This document shows positions 45,901 to 60,900 of a DNA stretch of 64,000 nucleotides, one piece after another. Below the pieces are notes generated by a model. It saw nothing but the letters and a program-made list of their open reading frames with translations, had not been told where the DNA came from and made no database searches. Every line of letters begins with the position of its first letter. The stretch's first letter is position 1. The stretch comes from Apoderus coryli (lineage: Eukaryota; Arthropoda; Insecta; Coleoptera; Attelabidae). A program made the position numbers and the translations under genes. The DNA is taken from NCBI GenBank assembly GCA_911728435.2, contig OU452213.1, positions 1,157,834-1,221,833 of the forward strand, in the 5' to 3' direction.

Positions 45901-48900
45901 CTGGTTGTACACTGCGGTAGTTAGACCTATGATAACATACTCGTCGCTGATTTGGTGGACGAAAACGGAACAGCATACCGCCATTGCTGAGTTGGGCAGG
46001 GTACAGAGGCTTACCTGCTTAGCAATGACGGGCGCTTTTAGAACTACTCCGACAGCCGCAATGGAAGTATTGCTGAACCTCCCACCCTTGCACATCATGG
46101 TAAGGATGGAGGCGGGGGCGGCATTCATTAGACTGCGAGGGTTGGTAGGAACTGTACCCACTTATCGGGGACATACCAAAATTGGGGTATGCATTGGGGA
46201 TGGCATCATAGACATGCCCATGGACCACATCATACCAAAATTTGAATTTGACATAAACTTCGAAGTGCATATTGTGGACCGCGAAGTTTTTGATCAAGAC
46301 TGCATACGGACACTTAGAGGAATAACTTGGTTTACGGACGGGTCAAAAACCGAAAGTGGAAGTGGTGCAGGAATATACAGTGAGACAAGGAACACGAATC
46401 TAAGATTCTCACTGGGGAAAAACACATCCGTATTTCAAGCCTCTGAAACCACATATACTGGCACGGAACCTGCGCTGGGCTTGCCTAAAAGAACGGCGTG
46501 GGAACTCCTCAAGTGCTGGGCCAAAAGCGAGCACCAGAGATATTGGGAACATATTCCCAAGCAGGAGCATGGGAAGAGGTTTATACCTGGTGCAGCAACA
46601 AAACGCACTGAAAAACTGCTGGGGACTCCTTACTGGGCATTGCGCTCTGAGAGACCACCTAAATAAGATGAGGCTGTACAATGGGGACCTGCAATGCAGA
46701 TTGTGTAATGGGGCAGTTGAAACAGCTTACCATGTAATATGTGAGTGTGTAGTTCTACAACGAAGACGACACGCTAATTTTGGGCATGCGCTGATTGCGC
46801 CAGCAGAGATTGACACCCAACACATAACTGAACTCCACAAGTTAGTGTAGTATAAGGGGATTTTCACAATAAGCCCATGAGGCTGCAGTGAAACCGGGGA
46901 CTAAAGTCGTACGGACCCTTTCAAAAAAAAAAGAGTACATTTTAGTTATGGTTTTTTAAATGGAATGCCCTGTATTTGGTTGCATTTATGGATTGTGCAT
47001 AAAAAATAAGATTAGGAGAGGAAAAGCTTATTTATATGTAAATTCTACTCCAATCTAAAATGATGATGTTTATGCCACAGCAAAATAAACAATTTAGCTA
47101 TTTGCGGTCTGAAAAATAATATTTTCATTTGAAGGAATCCTTAGCAAAATAGTTTTCTCTTCAACCGTTTGTTTTTCTATTGTCTTCCATTTCAAAAGCG
47201 AGTTCAATTAAAATCGTCGTTTTTATTTGGTGTAAAATCCGAAATTAATGGTCGTAAATTCTATATAGATACGAACTATTATATAGATTCGATAGCAAAG
47301 TTGTACAAATAAATAGCTGTACAATAAAAACTTTGAAATAACTTCAAAAAGCTGGTTCTATATTACAATTTGTAATTGCTGTTCTGTAAATTATTCGATT
47401 TTTAGAAAAATATGATGTAGTTAATGTACAGAGTGGAGAATTTTCGATTTATATATTTTGTGCATCCTGTAGGTATACAGGGTGAGTTATACAGAGTGGT
47501 TCAAAAGTTACCACTAGTATTATATGTGAATATCATTAACACATGTATTGAGCAGTGTATTTTTCCAGATGAATGGAAATATGCTAAGGTTGTACCTTTG
47601 CCTAAGATTGGCTGTCCTGAACTGAGCCATTTGCGTTGTATATCTGTCTTGCCGACACTTTCAAAAATTTTAGAAAAAATTATCAAACAGCAAATGTCAT
47701 CATTTTTAATTACAAATGAAATTTTGCCTGCTTTCCAATCGGCTTTCGTAAAGGCTTTAGCTGCATTGTCTCAAGTGACAGATGATATATTTCACGCTTT
47801 GGATAGTGGCAGGGCTGTCATTTTGGTTCTGCTTGATTTTAGTAAAGCATTCGATCTACTTAATCATGATATCCTTGCTGCTATGTTGAATTATTTTGGT
47901 TTCAGCGTAGAGTCAAGAGGTTTGTTGAGATCATTCCTCACGGGTCGTTCTCAGTGTGTTGTGAGCGATGAGCATATGTCTAGGAAGAGATCTGTTCTAT
48001 CTGGTGTGCCGCAGGGTAGTGTTCTGGGTCCGATACTTTATAGTCTGTATTCGTCTGTTTTTGCCAGAGATTTAGAATTTTGTAAATATCATTTGTATGC
48101 AGATGATACACAGATTTATAGTGCCTTTAACCCGGTAGACGCTGCGGTGGCCGTGGATCGTATAAATCGGGACCTGAGGAGAATACATCAAATATCGCGT
48201 GATCATTTGTTAAAATTAAACACGAATAAAACCGTTTGTATGCTGTTTTGTGGCGATAATGTAAGAAATCAAATTCAACAAAATGCCCTTGAATTGGATG
48301 GAGACATTTTGGTTTTCCAGGAAGGAGCAAAGAGTTTGGGACTTGTTCTGGATCACAAGCTGTGATTCAAGGACCATATAACATCAAAACTTAAAATCGG
48401 ATATGGAATGTTAAAAAAATTATACCCTCACCGATATTCGTTAAATGTAACCTTGAAGATATTCTCATATTATTATACAAAATAAAAATAAGCTTAAATG
48501 TATAAATCCGTATAGACGGAGTTTTAAAACTACATCAAATATTTTCTCTCGTCTAAAAAGTTTCTTGAAAACTTTATCTCCTGCATTAAAAATTCAAAAT
48601 AAAATACATAATTGTAAATTAAATTTCCATGCAACTTTAGAGCAAAAACTCTCTTATTATATAGTTTTAAAGTAGATAATATATTTGTGAAGTTGTGAGT
48701 ATTTTAACTAACAAAGAGAAAACATTTATCATTGTTAAAAGTTGAAAAACTTACATTTTGAGTTCGTCGCCTTCACCTAAAACAGCGCGCACAGGAACGT
48801 AAATCAAAGTGGTCACAAGGGGAATCCCCCAACCGATTACCATCATGCCGATAAGTAGATTACTCTGTGAGATGAACGCCCAAACGAGCACTGTGTGTAG

Positions 48901-51900
48901 GTAAAGGCCTTCGCATAGCATCCAAGAGTAGTTTGAGATTAGACAGCTGTAGAGGATGGTGTGAAGGCCGATGCACCATATCTAGAAACATGGAAATGTA
49001 ATGACGTATAAATCCAATATGGCGGTTGCAAAAACTCTAGAAGGACCCGAAAAACATAGTTAATAATGGATATAATCTTATACTGAGCTTGATAAACATA
49101 ATAAGGCTTTTATTCAAGGGATTAGGTTCGAAAATGGTCACCCTCGTAGTAGCCATATATCACCATAGTCCTTAGAGATGCAGGTGTACCTGTAGCTGAA
49201 TCCTTAAGGTGATACTTTTATTTTAATGATCAAGTGATAAGTATATCCCGACATCTATACTTTACTTGAAGTTTTTATTATTCTAATAATAATAAGTATT
49301 TTTAAAGAGCTCATAAAGTTGTGCCTTTACTGTAAGCACTAGATCTACTCCGAATTTTTATAGCACTCCATGTCATTTATCACTTTCTCATACGAAAGCA
49401 AGAATTAGGGTTGCTTTAATATACCAGCAGCTTTTTTTCGAGATACAGGGTTTTTTTTTATTTATTCAATGTTAAAAATTATGAATTGGCACCCGTTTTA
49501 CATTTCAAAAACTCAATAATATTAAATAAGTGCCTTACATTATTTTTACAAATCAAAACACAAATACAAATCCAAATTACTGTTTGAGAGGTCCCTATGA
49601 CAAATTAAGTTAATAAACAACAAAAACAATAGTGGTCCCAAGTTAGATCCCTGTGGAACACCTGATACATACTTGACGTGTAACCATTATAATGTGATAT
49701 AAACTGTTGTCTATTTGATATATATGATTTGAAAAGTAATTGTCAAAGCCGAACTGGCCTAACTTCCGCAGCAATATGATAGCGTCGTGTACCAAACCAC
49801 GGCCCCAAAAAATTGAAATCTGGTTCTCTAATGATGGGGTCGTGATATTTACGCTTCTTCTTCTTAGGACGCCGTCTCCCTACGAAGGATGGCGATCCAA
49901 ATGGCTATTGTTGTGCGGGAAACCGCAGCTCTGAAAATTTCTATGGACGTCTGTCCGAACCATCTACGTAAGTCCTTCAGCCATGAATTTTGTCTACGGC
50001 CGACTGACCGTTTTCCTTCGATCTTTCCCTCTATTATCAGGTGGAGAATCTCATATCGTTCGCCTCTCATGATATGTCCTAGGTACTGCAGCTTTCTCTC
50101 CTTGATTGTCGTGAGGAGTTCTTTGTGTTTACCCATTTGCTGCATAACCTCTATGTTTGTCTTATGTGCCGTCCAAGAAACTCGCAGCATTCGTCTGTAG
50201 GCGTACATTTCGAACGCATCGATTCTCTTTTCTGTGGTTGCATCAATGGTCCAGCTCTCACATCCGTATAGAAGGACAGGGAAGATGTAGCAGCGAAGTA
50301 ATCTAATCCAGAGGTCCAGGTTGAGGTCTCGGTTTGCCAGAAGTGTCCTCATGTTATTCAGAATTTTCCGTGATTGCGCAATTCTTGATCTTATTTCGGT
50401 CTTTGAGTCGCATTGCTGGCTGACGAGTACCCCCAAGTATTTTATAGATGACACTTGTGTAATGTGCTCTCCGTTGATCATTAGAGTAACGGGTCTTGGT
50501 GATTTTGAGAATACCATCAGTTTGGATGTATTCATATAAAGCCCAAAGTTCTCACTATACTCCACAATAAGGGATTGAAGTTCTGTTATACTTCTGGCTA
50601 TTACGACGGTATCATCTGCGTATCGAAGGTTACTTATATTGATTCCATTGATCTTTATGCCTTCAGTTGAATTTTCGAGAGCTTCGATGAATATTGCCTC
50701 AGAGTAGAGATTAAACAGTAGTGGGGACAGTACACAACCTTGTCGCACGCCCCTTCTTATTGCTATTTCTTCTGATGTGGACCCTTCGATTTTGACTGTT
50801 GCTGTTTGTTGCCAATAAGGTTCAGTAATGATCCTTAGATCTTGAGCATCGATCCCGGTTGATTTTAGGATGTTGATCATTTTTTGATGTGACACACAAT
50901 CAAAAGCTTTTTTATAATCAATAAAGCACATTCAAAGAGAAAAGAGTTTCTCGGGTACCCGTTCCATTCCTAAAGCCAAATTGCGAGCGATCAATTACGG
51001 ACTCACACTTTTTGTATATGCGGTTATGAATGATCCGCAAGAATATCTTCAAGGCGTGGGACATCAAACTGATCATGCGGTATTCGTCACATTGTGATGC
51101 CTTGTTCTTCTTTGGCAAAATAACAAAGGTGGATCTCAGCCAGTCTGTGGGTATTTTTCCGCTTCTGTACATTCGGTTAAATACAGTAGTAATGAGATTT
51201 AGACCAACCCCGTCCTCGGCAGCTGCAAGTTTAAATGTTTCCGCATGCACGTTGTCAGGACCAACTGCTCTTCTGCTCTTTTGTAGTTTAATTGCATGTT
51301 TGACCTCTTCTTTTGTAATTTCAGGAGCCCTTTCGTTGATTTCGTATATATCAGGGGGTGAGTCTGGTCTCATGTCATTAAAGAGATGTTCGGTATATTC
51401 TTTCCACCTTTTTAGTTTCTCATCTACTCCTATAAGAATTTCATTGTTGGAGCCCCTTAATATTCCACTATGACCTCTCCGCTGCCTGCCTGTAAGCTCT
51501 TTGATATTCCTGTGTAAGTTAAAGAGATCGTGCTTCTTCTGAAGTATTTCTATTTCCGTACATTTGTTCGCCAACCATGATTCTTTGCCTTGTCTGCATT
51601 TCGCACGAATGATGATATTTACGCAGGACAATGATATTATGAAGGGCTATTTGCATGCAGAGGGACATACACATACACTTTCGTCAGTGTATGATCTCGA
51701 CGAGGCTAATAACTTTGTTAGGTCGCTCGGTAAAAAACGCCTTATAAGCATTTGTCATTTTATTTTTACATGATTTTTTTGAGTTTTCCTGTATATTTTC
51801 TGAATTGATTTGTCAACGGAACAATTTAGTTCATCAACACATATTTATAGGAAATATGAAGTAACTGAATTGCCTGAAAAATGTAATACTCGTGAACAAA

Positions 51901-54900
51901 ATGATTTTAAAACGTCAACTATATGAAAAAGAGGCATTTCTCAAATAGAAATTTTCTCTAATACTTGCATTAGTTCTACACGCTGTGTTTGGCACGACCT
52001 ACTTATCTACTTAGTGTTTCCGATGTTCATCGTGTTCGTCAATCCTCCTATTGTTACGCCAATCATTAAAACCAGATGTTGGGGATTGTGCAGTAGTATT
52101 GAAAACTTTTCATATTGCACAAAATACTTTTCCTATAATAGAAGTTGCACAGACCGAATACGGTCGACTCTAGCGTCGCAATCATTTTGTTTTGGTACAG
52201 AGTTGGCACAAAATGTCGATTGTTTTATAAGAAATATAGAATGGAAGTTGTTGGTTATTTTTAGGGTTGCTTAGGGTCTGCCTCTTTAGTATAAAACCAC
52301 AAAATCACACACCCACACAAAAATGATCTTAATAAAGTTTTAGAAGATCGAAGACTCAACAACTTTGCTTTATGATTTTTTTTCTTAGCTCTAATACGTC
52401 ACGAGGTACAGCTATCAAAAGACAAGAATTCCGCTGGTGATAGGGGTGGTTTTATAAACATTCTGTCATTGAAATATAATGAGTTTCCGAATTTCTGGAA
52501 ACTGTCTAGGATGAGCCCCATCTTCAAAAAAGGTGATAGGCAGGATATTAGAAACTACAGGCCTATTGCCATACAATCGAATTGTGCCAAGTGTTTTGAG
52601 ATCGTGTTGCATGAAGTTTTGTTTAATCATGTCAAGCGGCTCATCACGCCTATTCAGCACGGATTTTTTCCTGGCAGAAAGCTTGGATAGCGGGGGTCAG
52701 GTTGACGTTATTTCTACGGATTTTACCAAAGCCTTTGACAGGCTTGACCACGGAATTCTGCTGCAAAAGCTTTCGGAATTTGGTTTATCTGTGGATCTTT
52801 TAAAATTTCTGTCTACTTATCTCCATGAACGTAAATTGTATGTGGAGTACCGTGGTTTCAAGTCCGGTATTATCCATGCAACATCTGGAGTGCCGCAGGG
52901 TTCTGTGTTGGGTCCCCTAACGCGAATAAATTTTTTTGACAGTCAAATGTTTATCCAATATTGCATGTATGCTGGTCCCACTAATGCCTAAGGTTGTCTC
53001 AATCTCTTGATAGGTCACATGACGATCTTACAATATCAGTTCGCGCACAGCTTCAATGGTTTTCGGAACAACAACTGATTTTGGACGACCTTCACGAAGT
53101 TCGTCTTGGAGTGAACTACGACCACAATTGAATTCACCATACCATCGATAAACACTGGTCCTTGAAGGAGCTTCATCGTCAAAAATTTATTTATTTATTT
53201 ATTAATCTACGGACAAAGTCCATTATTACAACATGTACAAAACAATAGCATACAACATAATACAGAAATTATAAAACTTACATAACTCTAGACTATCCAT
53301 TACAATTGAACTTAATAAAAAAAAACAAAAAACCAGCAATTGCGCGACATACAACAGCTCGCAGGACTTCAACGCTCGCTGATGTTAAGGAATTAATGAA
53401 TGCTAAATCATTTTAAATTTTAAAAACAAGAATTAGGGAAACCATTCATCTCTAGACCCCCTCCTCAAGCGACCGGCGAACTCACCAAATGGTGCAAAGA
53501 AATCGATGTTATGATTAGAACAACGATTCGCCAGTTGCGCCACTCTGGTGACAAAGGTATTCATAGCGTAGTTCGCGCGGTGGAACGAGACGTGAAAGAG
53601 ATCAGAACTTCTGCTTTGTCTAGGGGGAACACGAAAACCAATCTGGGATAAAAGACTAGAAGATAAAAGAGTATTGTTTAAAATTTTATATAGTATAGTC
53701 AGGTCCCTGACAACCCTGCGGGCGCCCAATGTAGCCAACTCCAGCTCACTCAGCAATACGCCGTAGTTGAAGTTAAAATTAACGGGTCGTTCACGGCCGA
53801 GTCTAAAATGAACGTACCTCAGAAAACGGTGCTGAACCCTCTCGATACAGACAGTGTGACAAACATAAGATGGAGACCACACCGCAGTGGCGTACTCCAA
53901 ATGCGGCCTCACAAGGGACGTGTACAGGGCCCTGAATGTACCAATCTGACTGAAATCCTCCGAGCAACGTCTGATGAAGCCCAACATCTTAATGGACCGC
54001 GATGTCGCGCGCCTGATGTGGTCGGTGTAGCTCAGTGAAGAATCCAAGTAGACACCCAGATCCTTGACCAAAGTCCTATAATCCAAAGCGTCCCGGTCAA
54101 TAAAGTATTCGTGAAAAAGTGGATCCCTAGTACGGTTAAAATTAACGCAAAAGCACTTCGATATATTCAAATCCAACCCATTCGCCTCGCACCAATGCAT
54201 AAGCCGAATAACATCCTCCTGCAAAAGGTAGCAATCGGATGGGCCTGCAACACGCCTATAACACTTTAGATCATCAGCAAATAACTTGATCTCACTATGA
54301 ACGAAACATTGCGCTATGTCATTGACAAATAAGTTAAATAATAAGGGGCCCAAATGAGACCCCTGAGGAACACCAGATGAAACTAATATGGGCCTGGAAT
54401 GAAACTCATTGATCCGGACAACCTGAGTTCTACCACATAAATAGCTCCCCAACCAGTCCAACATAGGCGCAGAGACTCCCACAATCCCAAGCTTCTCAAT
54501 GAGAAGTCGATGGTTGACACTGTCGAAAGCCTTAGAGACGTCGGTGTAAATGGCATGAACTTGATATCCGTGCTCCAAAGCCCTGGACAAGTAGTTTGTG
54601 AATTCGAGGAGATTGAGCTCGGTAGATTTACCTGCCTGAAGTCCAAATTGATCGGAGATCACCAGTGGCCCCAGAGTGGCCGTCAGATAACGAGTGATCA
54701 GGTTTTCGAATAGTTTCGGAATTGAATTCAATATACAGACCGGTCGGTAATTTGTTACTTCATTTCTGTTGCCGGATTTAAAAATAGGGGTAATGAAACT
54801 AGTTTTCCATAATACAGGGAAAGTGCCAGTGGAGACCGAATGATTGAAAATAATTTGAAGCGGTCTAGCAAGCGAAAAGCTACAATTCCTGAGAAGCAAG

Positions 54901-57900
54901 GCTGGGATTCCGTCGGGACCGGCCGACTTCTTCACTTCCAAGCCAACAATTGCCTCCAAAATATCTGAGAGAGAGATGTGATGATCGGAAACATTCACTA
55001 GGGTGTCCCCGACACAGCCAACCGGAGAGTCAAGACATCTGTCGTTATACACTGATTCAAAATACGCAGCAAACAAATCCGCCCCACACTGATCGGCGTC
55101 GCTCGTTCGTTCACCCCATGATAGACGCGAGGACAGGTCTGAAGATCCTCTTTTAGAATTAATGAACCTCCAAAAAGCTCCAATGTTCTGAGGCAGCTCA
55201 CTCTCAATTGCATTTGTAAAAGACATATAGCAAACGCGAGAAAGGCGATTACATTCACTTCTGAGTCTGCTAAAGTCCGCATAATGGGTCTGCGAGCCTG
55301 TGATTTTGTAACGCTTCTGAGTCCTCTTCTTTTCAAATATGAGCTGTTTCAGCTCCAGTGAATACCACCGCGGAAATCGCTTAGAGGAACACCTCTTCTT
55401 GGGCACAAAAACCTCGAACGCATCGAATAAGATGTGGTAAAAGGTGTCGACCATGTCATCCACCGACCGATAGGAGAGAAGAAAATCCCACCGAATGCCA
55501 CCAAGACGGTCATTCAATGACTCAAAGTCGGCCGACTTAAAATCGTAGTAAAACCTTTCCGCTTGACGAGAAGAAGCCACTTTGTGGATGGGCTCGATCA
55601 GAACATCTTCCGCAACGACAACCCTGGAGTCGGGATTGTGGGCCAAGACCAAGTCCAGAATACGGCCACTACGACCGGGCGTCCTGTTGAATTGAAATAA
55701 GTTGTGAAAATTGCACATTTCGGACACGACCGTCAGAATCTCTGAGTCTCGCGGAAAAACAGATTCATCTGGAAATATAGACGAGCTAAAACGATCGTCG
55801 ATCCAGGTACCGTCAGCCAAATTGAAATCACCCAACAAACACACTTCCGCAGAAGGGAATTTTTGAGAGAGTAGTTCAACAGTATCCCCAAATGCAAGGT
55901 AATGGTCTATAGAAGATCTAGGTGGTAAATAGACTGCCCCAAATATTATAGAAATTCCCGCCCCCGAGAGCAAAATGAAAAGCTGTTCGATGCTGGTCGA
56001 GCTTTCAAGAACACAACCAGACAAAGTCCTGCGAACCGCAACGAGCACACCACCGCCGCGGGTACATGTGCTAGTGTTAGGACCACGGTCGATCCTATAT
56101 ATTGTGTATTCATCCATTCAATTGAATGAAGTTCATCCATGCACTGTTGTACAAAGAATTGACCTTAATAAAAGTTTTAGAGGATCAAAAGCTGAACAAC
56201 TTTGCCTTATAAATTTATTTTGCATCCAGTTAAACAGCTTTTTGAGACAAAGATTTCGAAGATCGCATAGCGCAAGTCTTTTAAACATGTTTTTACAGAG
56301 AAATGATCTTAATGAAATTAATACAGGATTGAATTATATCCTACAAGTTTGCTTTATAATTTTTTTTTTGCTTAAACACAAAAATAGAAGTTTTGACTGA
56401 TGTTAATTGCAAACAGCACCAGTGCTGTTCGGCTTTCAAAAACTACTTTAGCAATTACGTACTTCAACCTGTTATAGAGCCGATCTGAAGTAGATAGTTA
56501 CATTTATGTTTTATTCATTATACATTTGCAAATATAAAGAAAAATCTCGCCTATATGTTACGGGCGTATTCATTATTAAAGCACAGACATTTTCTGTAAA
56601 CATAGAAAATACAAAAACCATGTAAAATGCAGTTAGTTTACGTATAGGGAAAATGCAAATTTACATTAATGTTTGGCAGTTAGCAGGATGCATAAAAGGA
56701 AATAATGCTAGTAGTGTTTTTTTTTTCTATAGTTATTTCAGAATTGAAGTTGTATAAATAGCCACAGCTTTGTGAAATGAAATCTCAAAAGCGATAGAAA
56801 AAATATATTCTGTCGCCTCAATACAAGACGGATATTTTTAAAACAACGATGTTATACAGGGTGAGTTATTGGTGCAGGGGTTCTCAAACTTATTTTGTCT
56901 ACTGCCCACTTTAGTCAGTCACGTTCGGTAACATGCAAACGATTTCTCTTTTTAGTAAGCAGCGACAGCACTAAACCCACGTTCACACAAATACGACGAT
57001 GGGAATGCTATCAAGAATCGTTGAACGATTGTCCACAATCCAGGGTACAATTGCCGGATCGGTTTTAGTAGCCAAAATTCTTGATAGCAATTTTTGAACT
57101 TGATTTTTATGTCCCCGTTTGTTGTCAATTCTATAAGTTCTGCTTCCAGCTGAGGTGACATTGCTGTGTTGACATTCGAAAACGGATCCAACACCCAGTC
57201 TGGTATTTCCAAGTTCAAAATGACCTGGTATCGTTCGGTGAAGTCAATGTGGAGGTTTTGCCAATGTTGGCAGTAGAAAAAACAAGTCGTCGTTACTGCA
57301 GGATACTGATAAATTCGGAAAATTGTGAAACTCACGTCTGCCCATAATCTTTTTGTGCAGCAGCAGTTTGGCTGCGAAAACAGCAACGACTTTTTTTGTT
57401 TTAATTAAATTTAGTTCATCGCCTTGCAGTTAGAGATTCATTTCGTTGCGCAGTTTATACAGGTCTGTCATGTAAGCTATTTCATTCTTTGATGTAATGA
57501 GCTTGTTGCGCAATTCTGTATATATTTAGTTTCCAAGAACTGTATCACAGAGTCAGACAGGTTGTAAAATCGAGTCAGACAATTGGCTCTTGATAGCTAA
57601 CGAACTTCAGTATGAAGCAACAAACTGTTGAAATCTTCGTCATTAGTAACACAAAGCTGATGAGATAATCTATCATTCAAAGAGCTGTTACGGATTTTAT
57701 TGACTGCTTTGATGACATATTGCACTGAGTCGTTCACTTAAGTTTCTAGCAACCAAATTTTGTCTATGAATGTACAGCAAGGACATCTGGAATTTTATTT
57801 TTTAAGTACGCTATGGAGCCTTTCTGGCACCCTGTCATAGCCTGAGCGCCATCCGTAGCAACTGATATAATATTTTTCAAGGGAATCCCTTTCTCATCAC

Positions 57901-60900
57901 AAAACTTTTCCAATGTATTGAATATGGTTTCGTCTTTTGTATCGGTCTCTAAATTTCTAGCAAACAATAGTTCTTCACGTATTTTCTCATCTTTAATAAA
58001 CCTCACGTAAGACAGCAACAATGCTTCATTAGTTGGTAAAGTGGACTCATCGAGCTGAATTGAGAATTGACTAGTCCTCAGATGATTGCACAGTGATCCT
58101 TCAATGTTTTCAGCCAGCTTTCATTTCGAAACAGAGCGACCGATTGACAAGCCTCTACACAACGCCCCCATTTTTTTCTGGGTCTCTTACCGCCTCCCTT
58201 TAGGCCTGCAGCGCCCACAAGGGGGCGTTATCGCCCATTTTGGGACCCCTGCACTAATAACGCACCCTGTATATGTAGCCTGCCTTATTATTGTCTCTTG
58301 GATTGTGGTAGTTGTCGACAGATCTATTTATTTTCAGTGTTGCAGGAGCCAATTCGAACAAGTGTAGAAATTAAAAATAAAGATTTACATGTGCAAGTTG
58401 AACTATATATTTTCGAGCAACGAATGTCTGTCGCACTTAATTGTCCGCTGCTAATAAAATGACCTAACATGACTGTGATAAATTACTCTGAGACAGTATC
58501 GTCTATATAGCTACAACACACTGTCATATATACTTAATTGATTTGTAGGTTAATTAACGTCCCTAGATTTAATTGGATTGTGCATCATTTTGAGCTGCTC
58601 TATGTAGTCTCACAGAGGAAGAGAGCACGGTGGATTGTGTAGGTATAGACAACCGCAAAACCATCCAACGTATACAGAGTGTCTGCTTGAAATAACTCTT
58701 TATCTACAACTGAAAGATACTTAAACATTCATCTTTGTGTTTCTGTGAAACTAAGAAATAAATCAAAAACAAAATCTATCGTTGCGACTTGTAATTTATC
58801 TTTTATTTTTCCGAAGGACCAAAAAATAAGTTTTCCAGACGATTCCCCACTTTCTTTGCGATTTGAATGGAATAAATTCATTTTTCTGTAAGGTATTTCT
58901 GCTTTTGCTCTATTTATAGGTTGTATAGGTAGGTACGGGTATTTTGTCGTCGAGGGAATCACAACTCTGTTCTATATAAAAGTATTTGATATTAGAATTT
59001 CATTTATTCAGCTCCCGTAAAATATGCTGTTCTATCTCAAACTTAAACCTATCGATTTTTTGCTCTATTTTATATCTATACAGGGTGGTCCAACGAAAAG
59101 TTTGCACCTAGCTTTTCTCTTTTTTTTGTAGTCGAATGCGAAAATGCTCGGACACGTCGATTTTGCTTTTGAGGGGGACACATTTTAAACATATTTTTCG
59201 ATCTGCGCCTTTAACCCCCTAGCGGGGGTGAGTAACAACCCTAAAATTTTAAATGGAAAGAGGGGTCTAATGACATATCATTTGAAAGGACACAAAATTG
59301 TCTTTCTAATGATACCCTATTTGTCGAATTTTACTAAAACAGTTAATACGAAAACGACTTTAAAGACATTAAGCCGATAATTTTGGTATTAATGAGAAAT
59401 ACAAATAAGTTTTAATTATTACGACTGAAAACAACTACAATCATTTCTAAATTATTTACTTTGAAGAAAAACGGGATTTCAAAAACACTATCTTATTTAT
59501 CAGAACTAAATTCCTCACTAATCGTTTGCGTTTTTTGTTGAAATAAAAACTGCAGATACGTGTAGGAAAAGAATTTACACCGTTTATTTTAGTCTTTTCA
59601 TTGATTCAGTTTGGTTGCTTCTCAAGTTATTTTACTTTTACCGTACAAAATGATTTATTCCATTCTAGAACGAGTTGAAATTGTTAAACTTTATTTTCAA
59701 AATAATAGTAGTGCTAGACTTACGGCTCGCTTATTTAATGAGAGACATCCCGATAAAAATGTGAATGATGTGTACGTTGGCAAGTTAGTTAAAAAGTTTG
59801 TAGATACCGGATCTGTCTGTAATGTAAAACACCAGCCGCAGAAACCGATCAGAAATGAAGCTGTGGAAGTCGCTGTTTTAGGGCATGTTGAAATGGATCA
59901 TAGTCAAAGTACCCGTCAACTAGCTGAAGCCTCAGGTGTCTCCCGTTCGTCCATAATACGAATTTTAAAAGCGTACAAATTTCATCCGTACAAAATCAAA
60001 TTAGTACAGGAACTAAATGAGGATGATCCTGATAGAAGGCTGCAATTTTGTGAAGCAATGAGCCAGCGTTTAATTGAAGATCCGCAATTATTATTTAACA
60101 TTTGTTTTTCCGACGAATGCACATTTTATTTGAATGGAGCTGTAAATAGGCACAATTGCCGTTACTGGGATGACAGTAACCCACATTTATTCCGTGAGGT
60201 TCATACCCAGTATCCTCAAAAAATAAACGTCTGGTGTGGCATATTAGGAAATCATATTATAGGACCACTTTTTATTCCTGGAAATTTAACTGGTGAAGTG
60301 TACCTAAACATGCTTGAAGACACAATTGATCCTTTAATAACACAAATAATAGAAGATGACCAAAATCATACTGCTGATCGGCTTTATTTCCAGCAAGATG
60401 GAGCACCTCCGCACTATGTGGCTCCTGTAAGACAGTTCTTAGATGACCGGTTCCCTGGACGGTGGATTGGAAGGAGGGGCCCAATTGAATGGCCTGCCAG
60501 GTCACCGGATTTATCGCCTTTAGACTTTTTTCTTTGGGGGCACTTAAAAAATAAATGTTTTGCCACGAAGCCCGAGTCCATAGAAGATCTTCGCCAACGC
60601 ATTACAGAAGAGTGCAGAAACATAACACCTGATATGCTACAAAATGTTAGAAATAGATTTGAACAAAATCTGTATTATTGTATGGAATCAAATGGGTCAC
60701 ATTTTCAACATTTGTTAATGTAACGTTTTAATAAATCAATTTAACAGCTTGTTTACTTTTTTTACAAAGCAATGTTAAAACTAACAAACATTGGAATGTA
60801 CTAACGATTGCAGGTGTTTTCACTCGCAATAATTAAAACTTATTTGTATTTCTCATTAATACCAAAATTATCGGCTTAATGTCTTTAAAGTCGTTTTCGT

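Noticed and set aside
55975..56400. 141-aa plus-strand frame near the LINE 5' end
   Set aside because: Antisense shadow of the LINE endonuclease region extended into AT-rich flank.
60272..60623. Minus-strand frames inside the intact transposon
   Set aside because: Antisense of the transposase ORF.
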